Below are positions 23,987 through 39,180 of a stretch of 64,000 nucleotides of DNA, one piece after another. The stretch is from Tomocerus qinae. Taxonomy: Eukaryota; Arthropoda; Collembola; Entomobryomorpha; Tomoceridae. The position numbers and the translations under genes were made by a program. The first letter of the stretch is position 1. Each line of letters opens with the position of its first letter. A model generated the notes under the pieces. That model saw nothing but the letters and a program-made list of their open reading frames with translations. It searched no databases and was not told the origin of the DNA. The DNA lies in the NCBI GenBank assembly GCA_020055645.1, contig CM034548.1, positions 12,648,001-12,712,000 on the forward strand. Direction: 5' to 3'.

Positions 23987-26900
23987 TATACAGAACAGAT
24001 ACAGACACTTATAAACTACTCTATACTTATTAATATACTTACTGTTATTATGGTACTACATGAAAAGCGTGTTGGACTATGTGTAAAAGTGTAGTATACG
24101 GAGGAGACTTGAAAGATAGGTAAAAGTTGTTAGTCATGAAAAGCTTCGAACTGATCTCAGAAGTTAATTAGACAGCCAAGAAATGTGGCTATAAGTTATG
24201 CCTGCAAGTTGACTGAAGGTAGTACACTGCAGATATCAATATCGTCTGTCTGACGATCTTTAATTACGTAGTTAGAGCTGGGAGTATAAAATGGTAGACC
24301 CTATTATGCATCCATGTGTATTCGCTCATCGGCTAAGATAAAACACTTAATTAATTCTTCTGATCTAGCACGAAAGGTGAGCTTAGGGTTTCAAGTAGTA
24401 ATTAAATTTACTTGGAGGAAAGATTAACTTTTCATGTCTAAAGCTATTACCATAAAAGTCGATAGTGCAGAAGAACAAATACGGGTTTGATGCTGTTTTA
24501 CAAAAATTATTTTAATTTACGAGCTTCGCTTTTTCTTCTTAATCTTCATCTAAGACACCGTCACACCTTTCGAAATTTCGAAATAAAACCTCATGTTTAT
24601 GCCTAATTATTTTGAAATTCAGGCAGTACTGGTGGCCTCTTTGTAGTGTGCTGTATTTTGTAATTACTTGTTATTAATTGCATAATAAATGTTGTTAAAA
24701 TGGTGCGGTTGTGATAAAATGCAGTAGAACATTAGTTGATACGATTCAAGCGGACTATCTAGTAATATGGAATAAAATGCCAAGTGTAGGTATTTACTTT
24801 GAGAGAAACTGAACTTTTACTTGTTGAGAAAGTTGCTTTTTGTGTAGCAACTTATTTTTAGAGTAGGTACCAGTTTGCTGGGGGTACTTTTACGAGTGCA
24901 GTATAAAACATAGGCGGCTATAGAAATACGTATTTACATTAAGCGAAATACAAAGTGAGATTAGGAAGGAGGAGGGTAGCAAAGATGTCTATGTTGAAAT
25001 AGTATAGGGGCATGATACTTTGTTTTCCTGGCTTCTTAGTGGTCGGGAGTTGGGAGAAAATTAGATAAGTTGTCTCTCGTCTCAGATGTGGCCTTTAGGT
25101 GTTGAATAATTCAAAACTTGAATGTGAGTCTTCTGCTACAAGAAATGGACTGTGTAGAAGAAAATTAGATTTCGTGAAGCGAATTCTATCAGATTAAGTT
25201 CATGATGCATACCGTGAGAGTCAACAATTACCACTGTGTCTTAAGAATCTGAATCTCCATACTATGCACCACGCAAAGCAGATGATATTGCACAACCACA
25301 TCATCATAACTACGTACAAGAGATAGCTAATTATTAGTGGCTTGATCTTTCGGGTATTTTATGTTGAGGAATTCCATCAGGAAGTGAATGGCTGAAAGTT
25401 AATCGACTTTTGAACTACACAGTATACTGAAGCTGAAGAACACAGAGAATTAGATACGGTGAGTGTGAAAGTACATTCACAAATAGACAGACGAGTGTTG
25501 ATAATATCTAGAATGTTGTGGGTGAGAATAACGACGAAGACGAAATCGTAATAAAACACAGAAAAAGGGAATCATGCCTTCTATGTTTATCAGAAGTCCT
25601 TTGAGATTTCACTCTGAAGCGTAGTTTATGCTATACCTACAGTTACAGTACAAGTTCTATAAATCTTGGGGAGGATAAAACAAACTATTCCGTCCATATT
25701 GAAACTTTATTGTTCTACCTATAATAAATATATAAATCACAGATGCGCAAACTAACATCTTAGCGATCTGAAGACTGTCCCCACCATAATCAACATGTCC
25801 TTGTATATACTTTTTAAGCCGACAGCCATAACGTTTATTTAAATTCAAAACACCTTGTCCATAGACTGTATTAAACAAATAATCTACTTAAAAGATTTGG
25901 CAAAAGTAGTACTAAAACACAATGCTACATTGTAATGCCTTGATTTTAATTATTTTCGACTCATTTTACTTAATACTTAATTACTTATTACTTTATACTT
26001 GCGCCAAGTCCAAAAAGTGGTATCTGAGACGTTTGCTTACTTATAAATTGTAACTAAAATTCTACTCTTAGGATGCTGGGAATGGATGCTATAAATAAAT
26101 ACCATTTTGTAGACAAGATGTGTACCTACCTTATTCCATTTTATTTTCAGTGCTTTTAAAATGACACTGTATTCGAAAAGAAAAGTATTTGTTGTGAGTG
26201 TGGTAGTGAGATATATTTGTATTATTTTCTTGTTGGATTTAAGCATTAGTTTATACAGTCAAGTCAGATTGTTTTGCCTTTTTGTTAGATTACTTTCATT
26301 TCCTTTCACGCTATGTGGAAACTGGTAATAGGTTATTTTCCACATGGATGAGCTTTACAACGTGGTTACGTATACGCTGACAGAAGAGAACAGAAAACCA
26401 AGAAGAAGAGGGTTGAGTCAAAATGGGTAGTCGGAGGATTGCATCAAGATATATATTTCTGTATTCCTCAACTTGGTGGAGATTCATTCCTGTTCTCTAT
26501 CATCTTGTATCACAATTCTAGGAAAGACTAAAACTTCTATATAGTACTAATATACAATTTTATAGTAGACACAATATTATTTGCTTTCTCTCGGCATTTA
26601 TTCCCCAGCCATTCACAATTCAAATAGCTTTACTACGCTATAGAAAAGTAAATAGAGTGGGTAGTGATTTTAGCAGATCCCTGCCCTGTCTATACTGAGG
26701 AACTAACAAGTAGAGAAAGCATATCTGAGACGCCAACTAAATACAGAACAAGATTTTCTAATAGCTCAGGAAACAGCAAAAATATTTCTAGAAATGCATC
26801 ATTGTGCGACAAAACAAATCTTATAATGTGTTTCTTTTAATTCATTAGCATATTTATTCGTAAAAAATATTTTTCCCCTTCAGGAAAGTATCTCTGTCCT

Positions 26901-29900
26901 TAACACACCTTTCTATTATAGTCACTAATACGTTTCTTATAATGCTTCTATATATATTATATTCCACCAAATTTTCAGTTTTTAAACATTATTTGTTTTG
27001 AAGCATTATTCTGTAAAAGTGCTGCATTGTGTACGGAATCGCCTATGTGTTTTCAAAAGCAAACTTCTTTTTGTAAAAGATAATCGGTATAGGGTTAATG
27101 TGTTGGTGCAGTAGATCTATACTCGCTTCATAAGATAATTTTTTTGGATCATTGTCCTCAAATTGATATTTCTACCTAATAGATCTAAATATAAGTTGTT
27201 TGTACTATGTACAACATGATAAACTGTTATAAAATAGGTTCCAAATAAATTATAGAGTTAAACTCGAATGTGAATGGCGTATTACCAGATCACAATCGCC
27301 CTATGCAATGTAGATATTAAATGAAATGATAGAGAAGAGATGAGTGTCGGTTGAAAATGGAAAAGGAGGCATCACAAATACATTGTGATGTTTATTCGGT
27401 GTCTGAAAAGGGAAACTAGTGAGGCATAAAATGTATAATTAGGACTGGATGAACAAAACTGTCCATGCGTGGCCACATACTTTTCATAGAGTAAACAATT
27501 GTCAGGGTGCAACAGGATTTCAGTTTAAATAGATACCTATAATATCTACAATATCTATCCCACATAACACCACTTCGTATCAATTATTGTCTGACTGTTT
27601 TTAGCAAATGATCAAAGTGTGTAACCCTGTATAAATGTAGGTACAATGACTAGACAAAATCACTATGAAACATATCGGCTGGTTGTATCGAAACAAACTA
27701 GAATTTAAAGTAATACACTTAATAAATCAATATATCGTTATTTGGGAAACTAAGGTATATATTCAGTACTGAATAAATGTTCTGAAACACAAAGCAGAGA
27801 ATGCCAATTTTAGCAAATTCGTTACACATAGATGTTCAAAAACTTAGGTAAGGAAAACCACCATTCGTACCCTGCGCTGCGTACTTTTACAGTATTACAG
27901 TGTTGTAGAAACTGTGCATAATATTGGCGGCTCTTTGTCAGTGTTATTGCACAAGCGTTCTAGGGCTCAAAAATCTTAGGCAATGCAACATGCTACCACA
28001 CCCAAGTTACTTTCGTAAAAATCTGCCTCACGCTTCTAATAGATGGCGTATCGATTCTTCTACAGTACGCGACTAGCGCAGTGTTTCTGGCCATAGGTAT
28101 TAGCATGCGTAAGTAGCGACGCGCAATTAGTTGGTGACGGACAATGTTTTTTAATCATTTCGCACAAAGGACAATTACTTCCTATGGCTGGAAACTTGGT
28201 CCGAGAACTCTATGTATACCATGCCAAAATGGCTGAACATCAAACGATTACACTATTCTGTGGTAATATTTTTGGCATTAAATTTTTCCTATGGCATTTT
28301 TTGGATAAGGGAATACGTGTCCATATTGAATTGAATTTACATCTCGAATGTTGATAAGCCCTGTGTGGGTTTCTATTGCAATTCAATGAAATCACGTAAA
28401 CGTAAATAGGTGATACGGGAAACCCATAAACTCCAGTCGACCATTAACGTTAAGACGCTAACGCCACAATCTGTGTATTTATAAATAGTTAATATGATAT
28501 TATTTGTGTTAATCGTTGAAGTTATGGTAAAGTTAAAGTCGGCATACGGTATTACAGGCCTATTAGGAGAATAAAGAGATTTTAGATCATATATCTCCTT
28601 ATTCATTCAATGCGGAGATCACATACAAAGAATTCCGTATTAGGCATATCATGGATTCTTCGGATCGCATCACAAAATGCTTCTTTTATCATCCGGCAAC
28701 TTGGTTCGCTATTGCTGTACTTTACATTTTACAACTGCTACACATTTACTGGTAAGGACTGACGATTATGGATGAATGGAAGAGATAATAATGATGCCTG
28801 TAGGAATAGTACAAAGCCGTTGATTTGTTGAGGAAGGCAGTTAGGAGGTTAGATTTGTAGTAACAATAAGACAGCAGGACCACTCTCTTCATTTTGGCGA
28901 AAAAATGTTTTCGCACCCTAATCCTATCAGGGACTCCCCACCGTTCTTGTTTAGTCTCATCTTTATGCATTTCTGTAGGATTTACAAAGATTACAAATGC
29001 CACGCCATACATCAACGCTGTAAGTACACTTAAGTAACAGTGATACAGTAGCAACCAAAGGGGAAGTGCTCTTGAGACTTTGCCTAACCCATCAACCATA
29101 TTATTCTAACTATCCTACCTACCCGTTAATATTATTCTATCACACTGCTATACTACTTTTATGTATATACTACAATAGCATTCATATTATTAGCTCCTAG
29201 TTGAAGTGGTATCTATATCTACGATATTTAAATGTCCTATACCTTTACAATCTTTCACTTCTCTATTCTGGAAGTCTAAAGTCAAGTCAATTATTTACTA
29301 TTCGTAAAACTATTCGTCTAATCTAACTATTCGTTTAATTTAATTGCTATGTAATAGCTACAACGCAGTTAACTAAAACTAAACTATACATTAATTTAGA
29401 AACCGGTGGACGTAATATTATAGTTAGTCTACAGCCCATTAAGATAATACAAGATCAAGGGAATGTCAACGTCAACGACTCAGGAGAGATAGAAATAATA
29501 ACCAAAGTAGGAGTACAATTAAATGCATGTACAGTAGATTATTGCTGATATAGAATTTCATTTTGAATGAATGAGATTGAATCTGGCATTGAAAGTTAGG
29601 GGCAATAACATGGATAAGTCTTATAAAACATGATCAAGTTGGTACAATGTGCATGAAATGTATCTTTGGAAAGTGGTCTTTCCTTTGTCACTACATCAAC
29701 CAAACAACTAATTACTAATTGTAAGGCATGTAAGTGTACTGTCGAACATTAAGTAAACTAAAGCCACAGTAAAGACGAGGAAAGCTTGCAGTCGTAGTGA
29801 AAATAGGGTAGACATTATGTTTTTAGGCAAACTAAAGCTCTTCCCTCATTCTTCGGCAGTAGAACAGGACAATCTCTCATCCAAAAACATTCCTTTTACA

Positions 29901-30224
29901 GATTACAAAGGATTATTCAGACTGACTACTAAATGGACAGAGAACATCAAGGGAGCTCGACATTTCATGTCAGTCCCTGAGTGTCCATGTCCTGTGTGTA
30001 ATAACCCATAATACGTATAATGTACTTGACAAATGGCTTACTACGTAAATGTATATTTACTTATTCCACTCTTAATATACATCCGCCTATCCCGTATACC
30101 GAAAATCTTTCTTTTGCTTTCCTATTCTTTTTGTCAGTTTCTGTGATACATTCATGATTGCTGTAGTCGTAGTATGTAGGTGGTAGGCTAGGCTGAAACA
30201 TTGTAATTTAACTCTGAGCTCATC
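23987..30224. other. Gene desert, segment 1
   Basis: There is no gene I can support. By eye, G-rich stretches followed by C-rich stretches occur with switches near 26440, 27490, 28880 and 29815. The one longer frame, minus strand 29099-28746 (117 codons, hydrophobic near its N-terminus), is not recognisable and is not called a gene. The rest is AT-rich with no evident RNA gene or transposon coding sequence. Confidence 0.55.
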
Positions 30225-30400
30225 ATTCCAATTCGGTCCACCTAAGTCCATTCGGTCCAATTCAGTCCAATTCAGTCCAATTCGGTCCAATTCGGTCCAA
30301 TTCGTTCCAATGCTGTTCAATTCGGTCCAATTCAGTCCAATTCTGTCCGATTCTGTCCAATTCAGTCCAGTTCAGTCCAATTCAGTCCTATTCTCTCTAC
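30225..30400. repeat. 10-bp minisatellite, unit TTCGGTCCAA
   Basis: Roughly 17 tandem copies of TTCRGTCCAA lie almost perfectly in register from about 30225 to 30400, with R being A or G and occasional T, and diverged copies at both edges. On the minus strand the unit is TTGGACCGAA, and its unbroken translation as a Trp/Asn/Glu-rich ORF is an artefact of the repeat. Confidence 0.9.
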
Positions 30401-33400
30401 CTTCACATTTTATACTCGAGAATGAACTGATTGAGAGAACGTTTGAACATATAGCACACATTTATAAACATGAGCCTACATTAATTCGTGAGCAGTACAG
30501 TTCTTAACTACAGCAGATACTATAGATACGCGTAAAATAAGCGTACATTTTTAAAAGCTAGAAGTTATATGGGTAGTACCCATATTACTCACTCTAATAA
30601 CATTATTGTGTATAATTTGGCATAAAGTATATTATGAGGATACATTTAGTATTTAGAGGAAAGTTTTCCTGGTGTCCTAAATGGATGTGCTACATTTCTG
30701 TAGAGATGTGGGGAGAGTAATAGATCCCCTAAGTACGACTTAATTGAGATTGTATAAACCAAAACCCCTTGATAGAGCAACACTGACTTTATGCAGTAGC
30801 TGATGATGTGAATAGAACTCTACCAGACCGACCAGAGAGACCAATATAGAGTCCCTACTTAATTGACTTGTTGGTTGTTTGCTTTGGAATGAAATAGAGT
30901 AACAGACACTGCACCTATTATGCCTTTAATAAAAGGTCCTCCATGTCTGGATATGCATGAAATATCATAAACGCGTTTTCTAAAATGTTCAAGTTGGACA
31001 AACTTTCATTCTTTTTCAATGATAATCGTATTGATGAGGTGCGAAATTATTTGTACCCAGGTATGCACTGTTAATTCTTAAACGTAACCATGCATGTAAA
31101 TAATTTAATAAATAAATTACAACTGATTAATGTATTTTTAGAATAAAAGTATATGATAAAGCTATCAAGGTTAAAAATTACCTAATGATTATAAAAACAG
31201 CAATAAAAAACAAGAAAGAAAAAGTTAAGGATTGAAATTACAGTTTCGAAAAAATATTTGATGATTTAATGATTTCCAAGAAGGTGGTTTAATGTTTGAT
31301 TTTATCTGTAATTATATAGAGAAATTTCGGCAAATGCTGTCCAGCTTTAAAATTTATTGTATAGGTCGTGTTTGTGAATAACCTATGAATAAAAGACTAT
31401 ATTTGGCACATAAATAGAGTTGTTTAGTGGTTAGAGCTGTTTAAGGTTCACCTGTCACTATAGTAAGTATTATATCATGGGAGGATGGTTTGGTATATTA
31501 CTCTGTTTTTCTTAGATGTGGAAATAAAGTGAAAGCATCGACTATAAGTGCATTAATTATTGTTTTCATGTGCAGTATGCAATGAAGAGTACATACATAA
31601 AACATTTAGATAAGTGCAAAATGTAAGACGAGGAGGTGATGAGATATCAAAGTAACTTTGTACGTATAGTGCGATAGTGGGGAACTGATTATAGATAGTA
31701 GGTCCCCACAGTGCATCAGCTATTAGATAGAGCACAGAAGAACGACCCAAATAGAGATGTGGACAGTATAGTTAAGTTGGTTTCGTTTGGTTGGGTTAGG
31801 TGCTGGCTGGGTGGTTGAGTGGACAGGAGGTGGTCGACTGTGACAGATTGGCTATAGAGTCCGTTTTGAAATAAATGTTGGAGTGTGTGCTTATGTAAAG
31901 TTAATGGATCGACATGAAGTGAAAACGGCTTAGAGAACTCAGGGAGCGAGTTAAGAACCTCTGGGACTTGGAGGAAGGAAGGAGGAACCTTTTTCGGTCA
32001 ATTTTCGCTCATTGCAATTCCCATTTCGCTCTCTCGCACTTTTTGCGCTCCATAAACCCATCAGCTGTAATATCATCTACAATCTACAACTGACCTTTTA
32101 CACTCTAGACCGAACTCTCTTCAAGGCACTCCCCTACTATTTGGAAACAACTAAAGCCCATTTCATCACTCTTTCATCTATCTCACCCACTCTTTTATCC
32201 CACTCACTTCAACATCTCCACTCCACTACCAATCTTCAGAAACTGTAACTCCAACTGTCTCTCTCTCTTCTATCCTGACTTAAGTAGGCACTCCTCGCCC
32301 ACTTTTCCCTTTTCTCAAAGACTCTCCAAACTCCCGAAAATATACTCTCGCCTTGCATTGCATTACATTACAATGTACATCGTCTAAGCGGAGAAATAGG
32401 ATTTGCATCTATCACTCTTCTCCATATCACAATCGAATTAAGACTTAAATAAGCATTCCACGCTCCTGTTATATTCAACTCCTTTTACTAAATACCTGTA
32501 AATAGGTGCAAATACATTTTTTAAACTTATCTGCATTTAACAGTAATAAAAAACAGAAAATTAAATTTTTCTTTACAGAAAATTAAATCAGAGTTATTGT
32601 TGTTTATTTCACATACATGCTAACATTGGGATATCTGTAATTTATGTAAATCAACAGTTCATAGCGTTTTTAAACCATTTAAAAATCAGATCGCGTATCC
32701 CAATTAGAATCTGTCCATGCAGAATTACAGAAATATTGTGAGTTTTTAGAACGTTAGACTCCATTTGTAATTTACAGTATATTATTGTATTTAATGAAAC
32801 TTGCGTATTTGAGTAACTACGCCTATTAGACCTTTAATTTTTATATTTTGATCCCTAAGCCGGGTCTATACTAGAGATAGTTCGTGATATGTTGGTTTTT
32901 GTGTATATAAAGTAGTTGGAGTGTAATTTCATAAGGGTATTTGAGAATGAGAGGATATGAGTTGGGAATAAGAGACAACAAAATGGATGCAATGTAAACT
33001 AACTGGTATAATATTGAATAGATGAGTGTGTGGTAATAAAGAAATAGGACGACATGATCAGAAGGAAAAGGATGATTAGACCTTTCATTGGGAATTTTCA
33101 TTTCTTTCTCTGGGGCGATTAATGGAAGGAAACCGATTTTCACTCTCTGTCCCTTCCGACTCTCCCTTTCCCTCTATTATATTCGATAGCTATTAATTAA
33201 TAGAGCTTTTATGCTCTGGCGGATTCATCTTTTCATTGTGTACACTCTGTGTGGAGATGCAATGCAGTAATGCATAACGGGTATTCCATTTCTCCACTCC
33301 ACAAACTAATAGCCATGATGAGGTGCCGATGCCACTGGTTGCCCCAATATAGCAACAATCTCCCTCCAAGTATTTCTACGTTACATAAGCCTACTATATA

Positions 33401-36400
33401 ACATTTATTAGTGCTCTTTCAAACCAGTTACATCTCTATTATGTACATAATCTATAATAAAAGCGCGTTGTGACTCCAATTTTATGCAACATACCGCAAC
33501 CCTATCAATTTTATCTTTTCATTTTTACTGTTACGTAGTCTCTCTTTATGCATAGTGTCTGTCAGGCTTGTATAGATAATGTTGAGGGAAACCAAGCTGG
33601 CCTAAGTATGTAAATCTAAAGCAAAATCAAATCAACTGCTGATCTGCCACTATCTCCTTTTTATATGCATAGTCCGAAGATGATGAATTGATGAGAGTTA
33701 ATAATATTATGAGAGCTATGAACTTAATAAATAGGGTGAAGGGAAAGCTGTGCATTTCGTTTCGTTTACCAGCCAAATTTCCTTGAGTTGAGTCTATTTA
33801 TTTTGGTTAGAATGGGTTGATGTGATACTCGTCCAAATATTTAGCTAGCTTCTCGTTTTATTTTGTTACACAAGCTATGCAAATACTACGAGGTTGGTTA
33901 ACACTGTTTTAATGCCTTGTTGAACCATGCTAGATCAAATTACAATCATTTTGCTTACCCTGCAAAGCTTTCGTCATTATCTCTATCTATATATCTACAC
34001 ACTACAAGTCCTACCTTACGTATTCTCTGCATCGATAATCTTTAACTAACTCACTCTTTAAAATTGCTATCAGAATTACTAAAAGCCAAAGCCCGTAAGT
34101 TATGCCCGTCTCAATTTCACATTAGGGCTTTAGCAAACTATTATGAATGTGGCCTAAGCTATTAGTAGTAACTAACCATAATTGCTTCCACAGCTTCAAT
34201 TTTATGGAGTTACTACGTCATATTTCTATACACTATTTTTACACAATATCAATTTTTTCCTCTTCTATCTCACAACATTTGGGTTTGAGATTTACCAGAG
34301 CTGATCATTAAGGGTTGTTTGCATTCGGTATGTATAAATAATTAAAGTACCGGTGGAAATACCATATTAAATACTATAATTATAGTACAAATGTTAAGTG
34401 ACACATGCGCATTGAATTCTTTTGGTATATATGTATATACCAATATTGGTATGTATATCAGGCATCAAAATTTTTTGGCAACCTGGTCGCTGTAATGAAA
34501 TCCTAGTGAAATATAATTATGATGTTGTAAATAAAGGTTAAATGTCGCATACTATAAAATAGAGTTGGTAATTCTGTGTAAAAATTAATTTTTGAAGTTT
34601 TCTTGAATAATGCATTCTGGATCAGTATTTCTCTTAGGGAGCACATAGCGTTTAATATACTTGAGAATTAGTATAAAGTCAAAGATATTGTCTAGACTGA
34701 ATACATATTTAACAGGTCTAAACTGGTTACGAGCTGGAGACACGTTCTTCTTGTAGTATCAACATAGTATATGGTAGTAAATGATATGAATCAAAAAAGG
34801 GGGTTTAGCTGTATTGTTTTCAAACAATAGAACTATTCACCACTAATCTTTTGTTACGATTGATATTATGAGTATCTCGTCCTCTTAGGCAGAGCAAACA
34901 ACTGACGTGTGCCTATATCCATTCATTGCTTCTTGTTGTGTGGTTTAGCAACTACTAAATGCATACGAAATATTATAGAAAATACACAATACCAACAATC
35001 TTTAATTTCTGATATTTGTGCTTAACTCCTTTTGATTCAGCTAAGTATTGCAAAGGAAATTTTCAAAAGAATCACATTATTTCTACAAGTGCAATGCAAA
35101 AGAATAATAGTCAATAAAATAAATTTGTTATAGCCCCATAATGAATTAGCTTCAAGAGAAAGCAGAATGTTTAGTAGAAATTGGATGGGTTATAATAGAT
35201 TTGGTATTTACAACGACGTCCTTATGTTTAGTCATTTATATTATGTTGTCATGCATTTGCACTGCGTATTTCATTCGGACAGAATAACAAAAGGTTTCAA
35301 GTGAAGTGGTCAAGTTTGGCTGTTGTGCAATTCAACTTTCGCGTAACAATAAGCAGCATAGACATTATACATTTTGTATGGTTGTGAAATGAGATTGTAT
35401 TTCTCGTCAACATGATTTTCAATGAAAATAGTCCAGTAAATGTAGCTACTTAAAGTGAGTTCCTAAATAATAACCCGGTTTTTAGATGATTTTCTTTTCT
35501 ATCTGCTTGACAGTTACATATATTATTAGCCATGATCTCTTTACATGGGTTTACTTTGCTTGAATTTGAATGCAGAAATAAGTCTGTGGCCTGAAGGCTC
35601 TCTTCTGAAGTCTGTCTCTTCCCTTCATGATGAATAAAAGCCTTGCTAATAGAGTATTTTGTCCAACAAACTTTTTCATATTTTTTCTTTTGTCCATTTG
35701 TTGCATAATGTATGAATAAATAAATCAAAAAATCTTTTTACTTGCTTTCTAAGAACATAAATGTACCTACTTGACCATTAAAGATAAATCATCTAAGAGA
35801 AATCGTACTCCTACGCAAAAAATGTTGGATTACTATTTAGTTGCAAGATTGGTTTATATCCTGATTAAATCAGTCTTTGGCATATTCAACAAGCTTCGAT
35901 ATGAACGGGCTTTTATTCATTGTTTATTAAGAAGTAGCTATTTATTTGGTGTCATGATTGAAGTATATATTTAGAACTCAGGTTAATTAAATTGGTATCC
36001 AGTTATGAGAACTTTGTGTCTTGTTTTACGTTTGATTTATTGTTTAATTTGAGTAAGCAGATGACTTATCGTACAATTTAGATCGTAATTGAACTGGCGT
36101 TGAACTACGTTGGCTTTGAATGTTAATTCGAAATATGAAAATGATGAATTAGATTTTATAGTTGTTTAGTTAGACAAGTTAATAGAGTGAATATAGATTA
36201 GAGTAAGTTATTCAAGTGTACCTGGCTAGGTATCTAATTGTAAGCTAACCGGATTAATCATAAAAGCAGAACAAAATGTGTTTAGGCATTGAATGAGTAG
36301 AATTGTAAAAGGAAAGGGGCTAAAAGGGAATTGAATGAAGATCAATGGAAATGAGATGACAGTAGTTGTCCTTTCATGTAACATTATAGCAACATGATAG

Positions 36401-39150
36401 TAATGGGTCGAGTGAAAGGTACAAAGTGGGCAGAGGCGTACTCACTGGGTGGGATTATGGCTAAAGCCCCTTTAAGTATCAACAAGAAGGGAATACTACA
36501 TGGAATGAAGGTCAATACGTAAGCTCCTTCCGAAATGCTATCTAAGCTTCAGTAATAAAGAACAGTCCACATAGCTCTATATAAAGGTGAAAGAGGACAG
36601 TCAGGTAGAAGGATATAATTGTTGCCTTGTATTATGCCACTCTGAAAGAGTCAAGAGAGATTATGAAGAGGATGATAAGAACTGGAGTATTGTATCAGGA
36701 GTAAATGTAGTAGCTATTTTCCTATGTCTTTCTTATTATGCGATGTACACAGCCGGCCAAGTGTTAAAATGAATGTAATCTGCACTATATTATCATAGAC
36801 ATTACTTCCAGAGATGTAGATCACAAATATAGTAAGAAACTACTCACAATTAATAGGTAGTTAGTAGGTATTAATAACTAAAGTAAGGGAGAGTGGAGGA
36901 CATATACACTCGGGTGTTTTTGTAGATTATGACTAGTATGACGGTTTATGTGAAATTAAATAGATACTAAATAGATGCAGAGAGAGATGTTTAATATCCT
37001 CTGTGCTAAGACGAGATGAAAGTGGAGAGCTGAGCGACGATGATTATGTTCAATTTGATGTATGGGGAATCAAAATGGATATTTTCAATTAAGTCTTGAA
37101 GGGAGACCACACAAACGACAGAGATTATAAGCTACCGACCATAATCTGTTCTTTTTCATCAGTCATCCTACATGGAATGGAGTCATTCTGTCATTTCACT
37201 CACTTTCAATATTAAACCGGAATTAACATTATGATAAGCACAGTCAACCCTCCCTATCATACTCACACCAACCTGTTCTTTCATATCACCTTCAGTAGTA
37301 CAGACCAAATTAAAAGGAATAACTACATCATTAAAACCAACTTGCCATAACCTACAATAGTGACCTTTTGGTTATTATATCAAAATTCTTCTTTGCATAA
37401 TATTTACAACCATCTTAATAGAGTTTGCAAAATTTAGCTCAACATTTTTGTATTTATATCAATTTGAGCAGGAAAATTTTAATAGATGGAGGAGATCTAT
37501 AAAAATTCAAACATCCCTACATTTTCATGTAGGGATGTGTGAATGTCCTTTTACAGAAGTTTCTGTGTAGTTTTAAGCTAGAGGCAAAGGACTTTGGATA
37601 ATATTATTGCTGCAAGTATTTGTCGGTCTTGTGTATGGCGGACCTGAAGTATTAGTAAGGAATCTTCATCATCATCACTGATTCCGTTGGCTATTGTGTG
37701 TTTGATATTATGGTGAGTGGGAGATATATACAATCACCCAGTCACATTATCTTTGTATAATAGTGAGTGAACTTATGGTTGACATTTGGTGGTAATATAA
37801 AAGGGTATAAGATAAGGTTTTGCATATTATGAGTAAATATTAGTTAGGAAGTGAAGAAAGTAACTTGCCTTCAGGATAAATAATATCTGTGGCAGATAGT
37901 AAATGCTCTGTTAGTGGATTTGTATTTAGTGGAGAAAGAAAAGATAAATAATTGACTGGAGTATAAGATGGATATTATATTTCACATTGTGTATATCGGA
38001 CAGTAGTGATAATGTATTCACCTGGTGGAGAGATGAAATGAGATCTAGAGCTACTTAGTAGTGAATAGGGCGTAGGAAAAAGATTCATCTGAATCATACT
38101 TACAAGTCAAAGAGTGAAAGAGCAAGAGTGTTCAATTCCGAATGAATGAATTGCATGCGATGCAGCAATGGACTGGACTGATTGCTAGGCCAGAAGAAAG
38201 AAGAGTCTGTCTGTCTGTAGGAGAAAGCTAGTATTGAGGATAAGTACTACCATTAGTGCTATAGTTATCTGCTAAGTATAGTATGCTCTGCATTGTGTGT
38301 GTAGTGAAAACGGACGTCCTACTAAGATAACCTTAGGGCAGGCAGAGAGTCCGTATAATTTATATCAAAGCATGCATTCCTTATTATTTGACTCACTCAC
38401 TCTCTCAAATCCCAATCTCAATCCAAATGACTTTTTTACTTAGATACACTACTCTATTGAACTATTAATAGTGCCTAGACGGCTTGATTCAATCCAGCTT
38501 CAACACACTGCATTATACGACACTCTATAATCTGGGCACAACGCAACAACTGCTTGCTCTATGTTACTTATATTATGTGAGCTTATGTAGAAAAGTGATC
38601 GACAAAACCGTCCTGCTCTTTTGTAAACACGTCGACTCTTTCCTTTCAAACTTGGCACACAGAAAAGAATTTCTATTTCAATGAAGAATAGCTTATAAAA
38701 TATCTTGGAAATTGCAAAGGGAGCACATATAACACTACTACATAATATCCCCATAATAAATTCACCAGAGAGCATCAAACAGATAAACTACACACCATAA
38801 TACTATATTTCGATAGACCTAAATATATTTATGGACTTGTATAAAGAAGAAACTACTAACAGACACTATTCACTATACTTTTGTATATTATTTGAGACTA
38901 TTAAAGTTACTTTCTCAGCAATTTTCCATGCACAATAAAATCCTACAGTAGTTTCAAGTTACAAATATAAATAGTTGCTGCTTTTTGGCTGAATATTCTT
39001 ATGATTATTTTCAGGCGACAACTTTTTAGTTGTCTTGTCTGTCTCCTTTGGCCACCTGATGTTTAGCTATGTCTGTAGATGGAAGATATGCACAACATTC
39101 AAGTATATTCAACTTCAGGATATTTATAAAAGAGAACTCGAGTAAACTAC
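30401..39150. other. Gene desert, segment 2
   Basis: No supported gene. The notable content is compositional: G-rich to C-rich switches near 31990 (counted), 33115, 37110 and 38350. A short near-palindrome of alternating TA/TG lies at 34424-34441. A tRNA A-box-like string (TTTAGTGGTTAGAGC) at about 31421-31435 has no matching B box, so it is not called a tRNA. Confidence 0.55.
31561..32280. other. GC-skew switch unit, centre near 31990-32035
   Basis: Hand count: 31561-31980 has about 125 G and 50 C; 32041-32280 has about 16 G and 84 C. The change happens within about 60 bases around a core with several TTTCGCT words and CpGs. There is no coding support on either strand; long frames on the C/T-rich strand arise because stop codons need A or G. 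Confidence 0.6.
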
Positions 39151-39180
39151 AAAGTATTAAAGTGTTGGTGCGTTAAGAAT

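Noticed and set aside
28746-29099. 117-codon minus-strand ORF with a hydrophobic N-terminal third
   Set aside because: It could suggest a membrane protein, but the second half becomes Tyr/Ser-rich low complexity and it sits on a skew switch. No family resemblance.
30087-30320. Repetitive Trp/Asn/Glu ORF on the minus strand
   Set aside because: Simply a translation of the 10-bp minisatellite.
30225-30400. CRISPR-like array
   Set aside because: Repeats are directly adjacent 10-mers without spacers, in a spliced eukaryotic genome.
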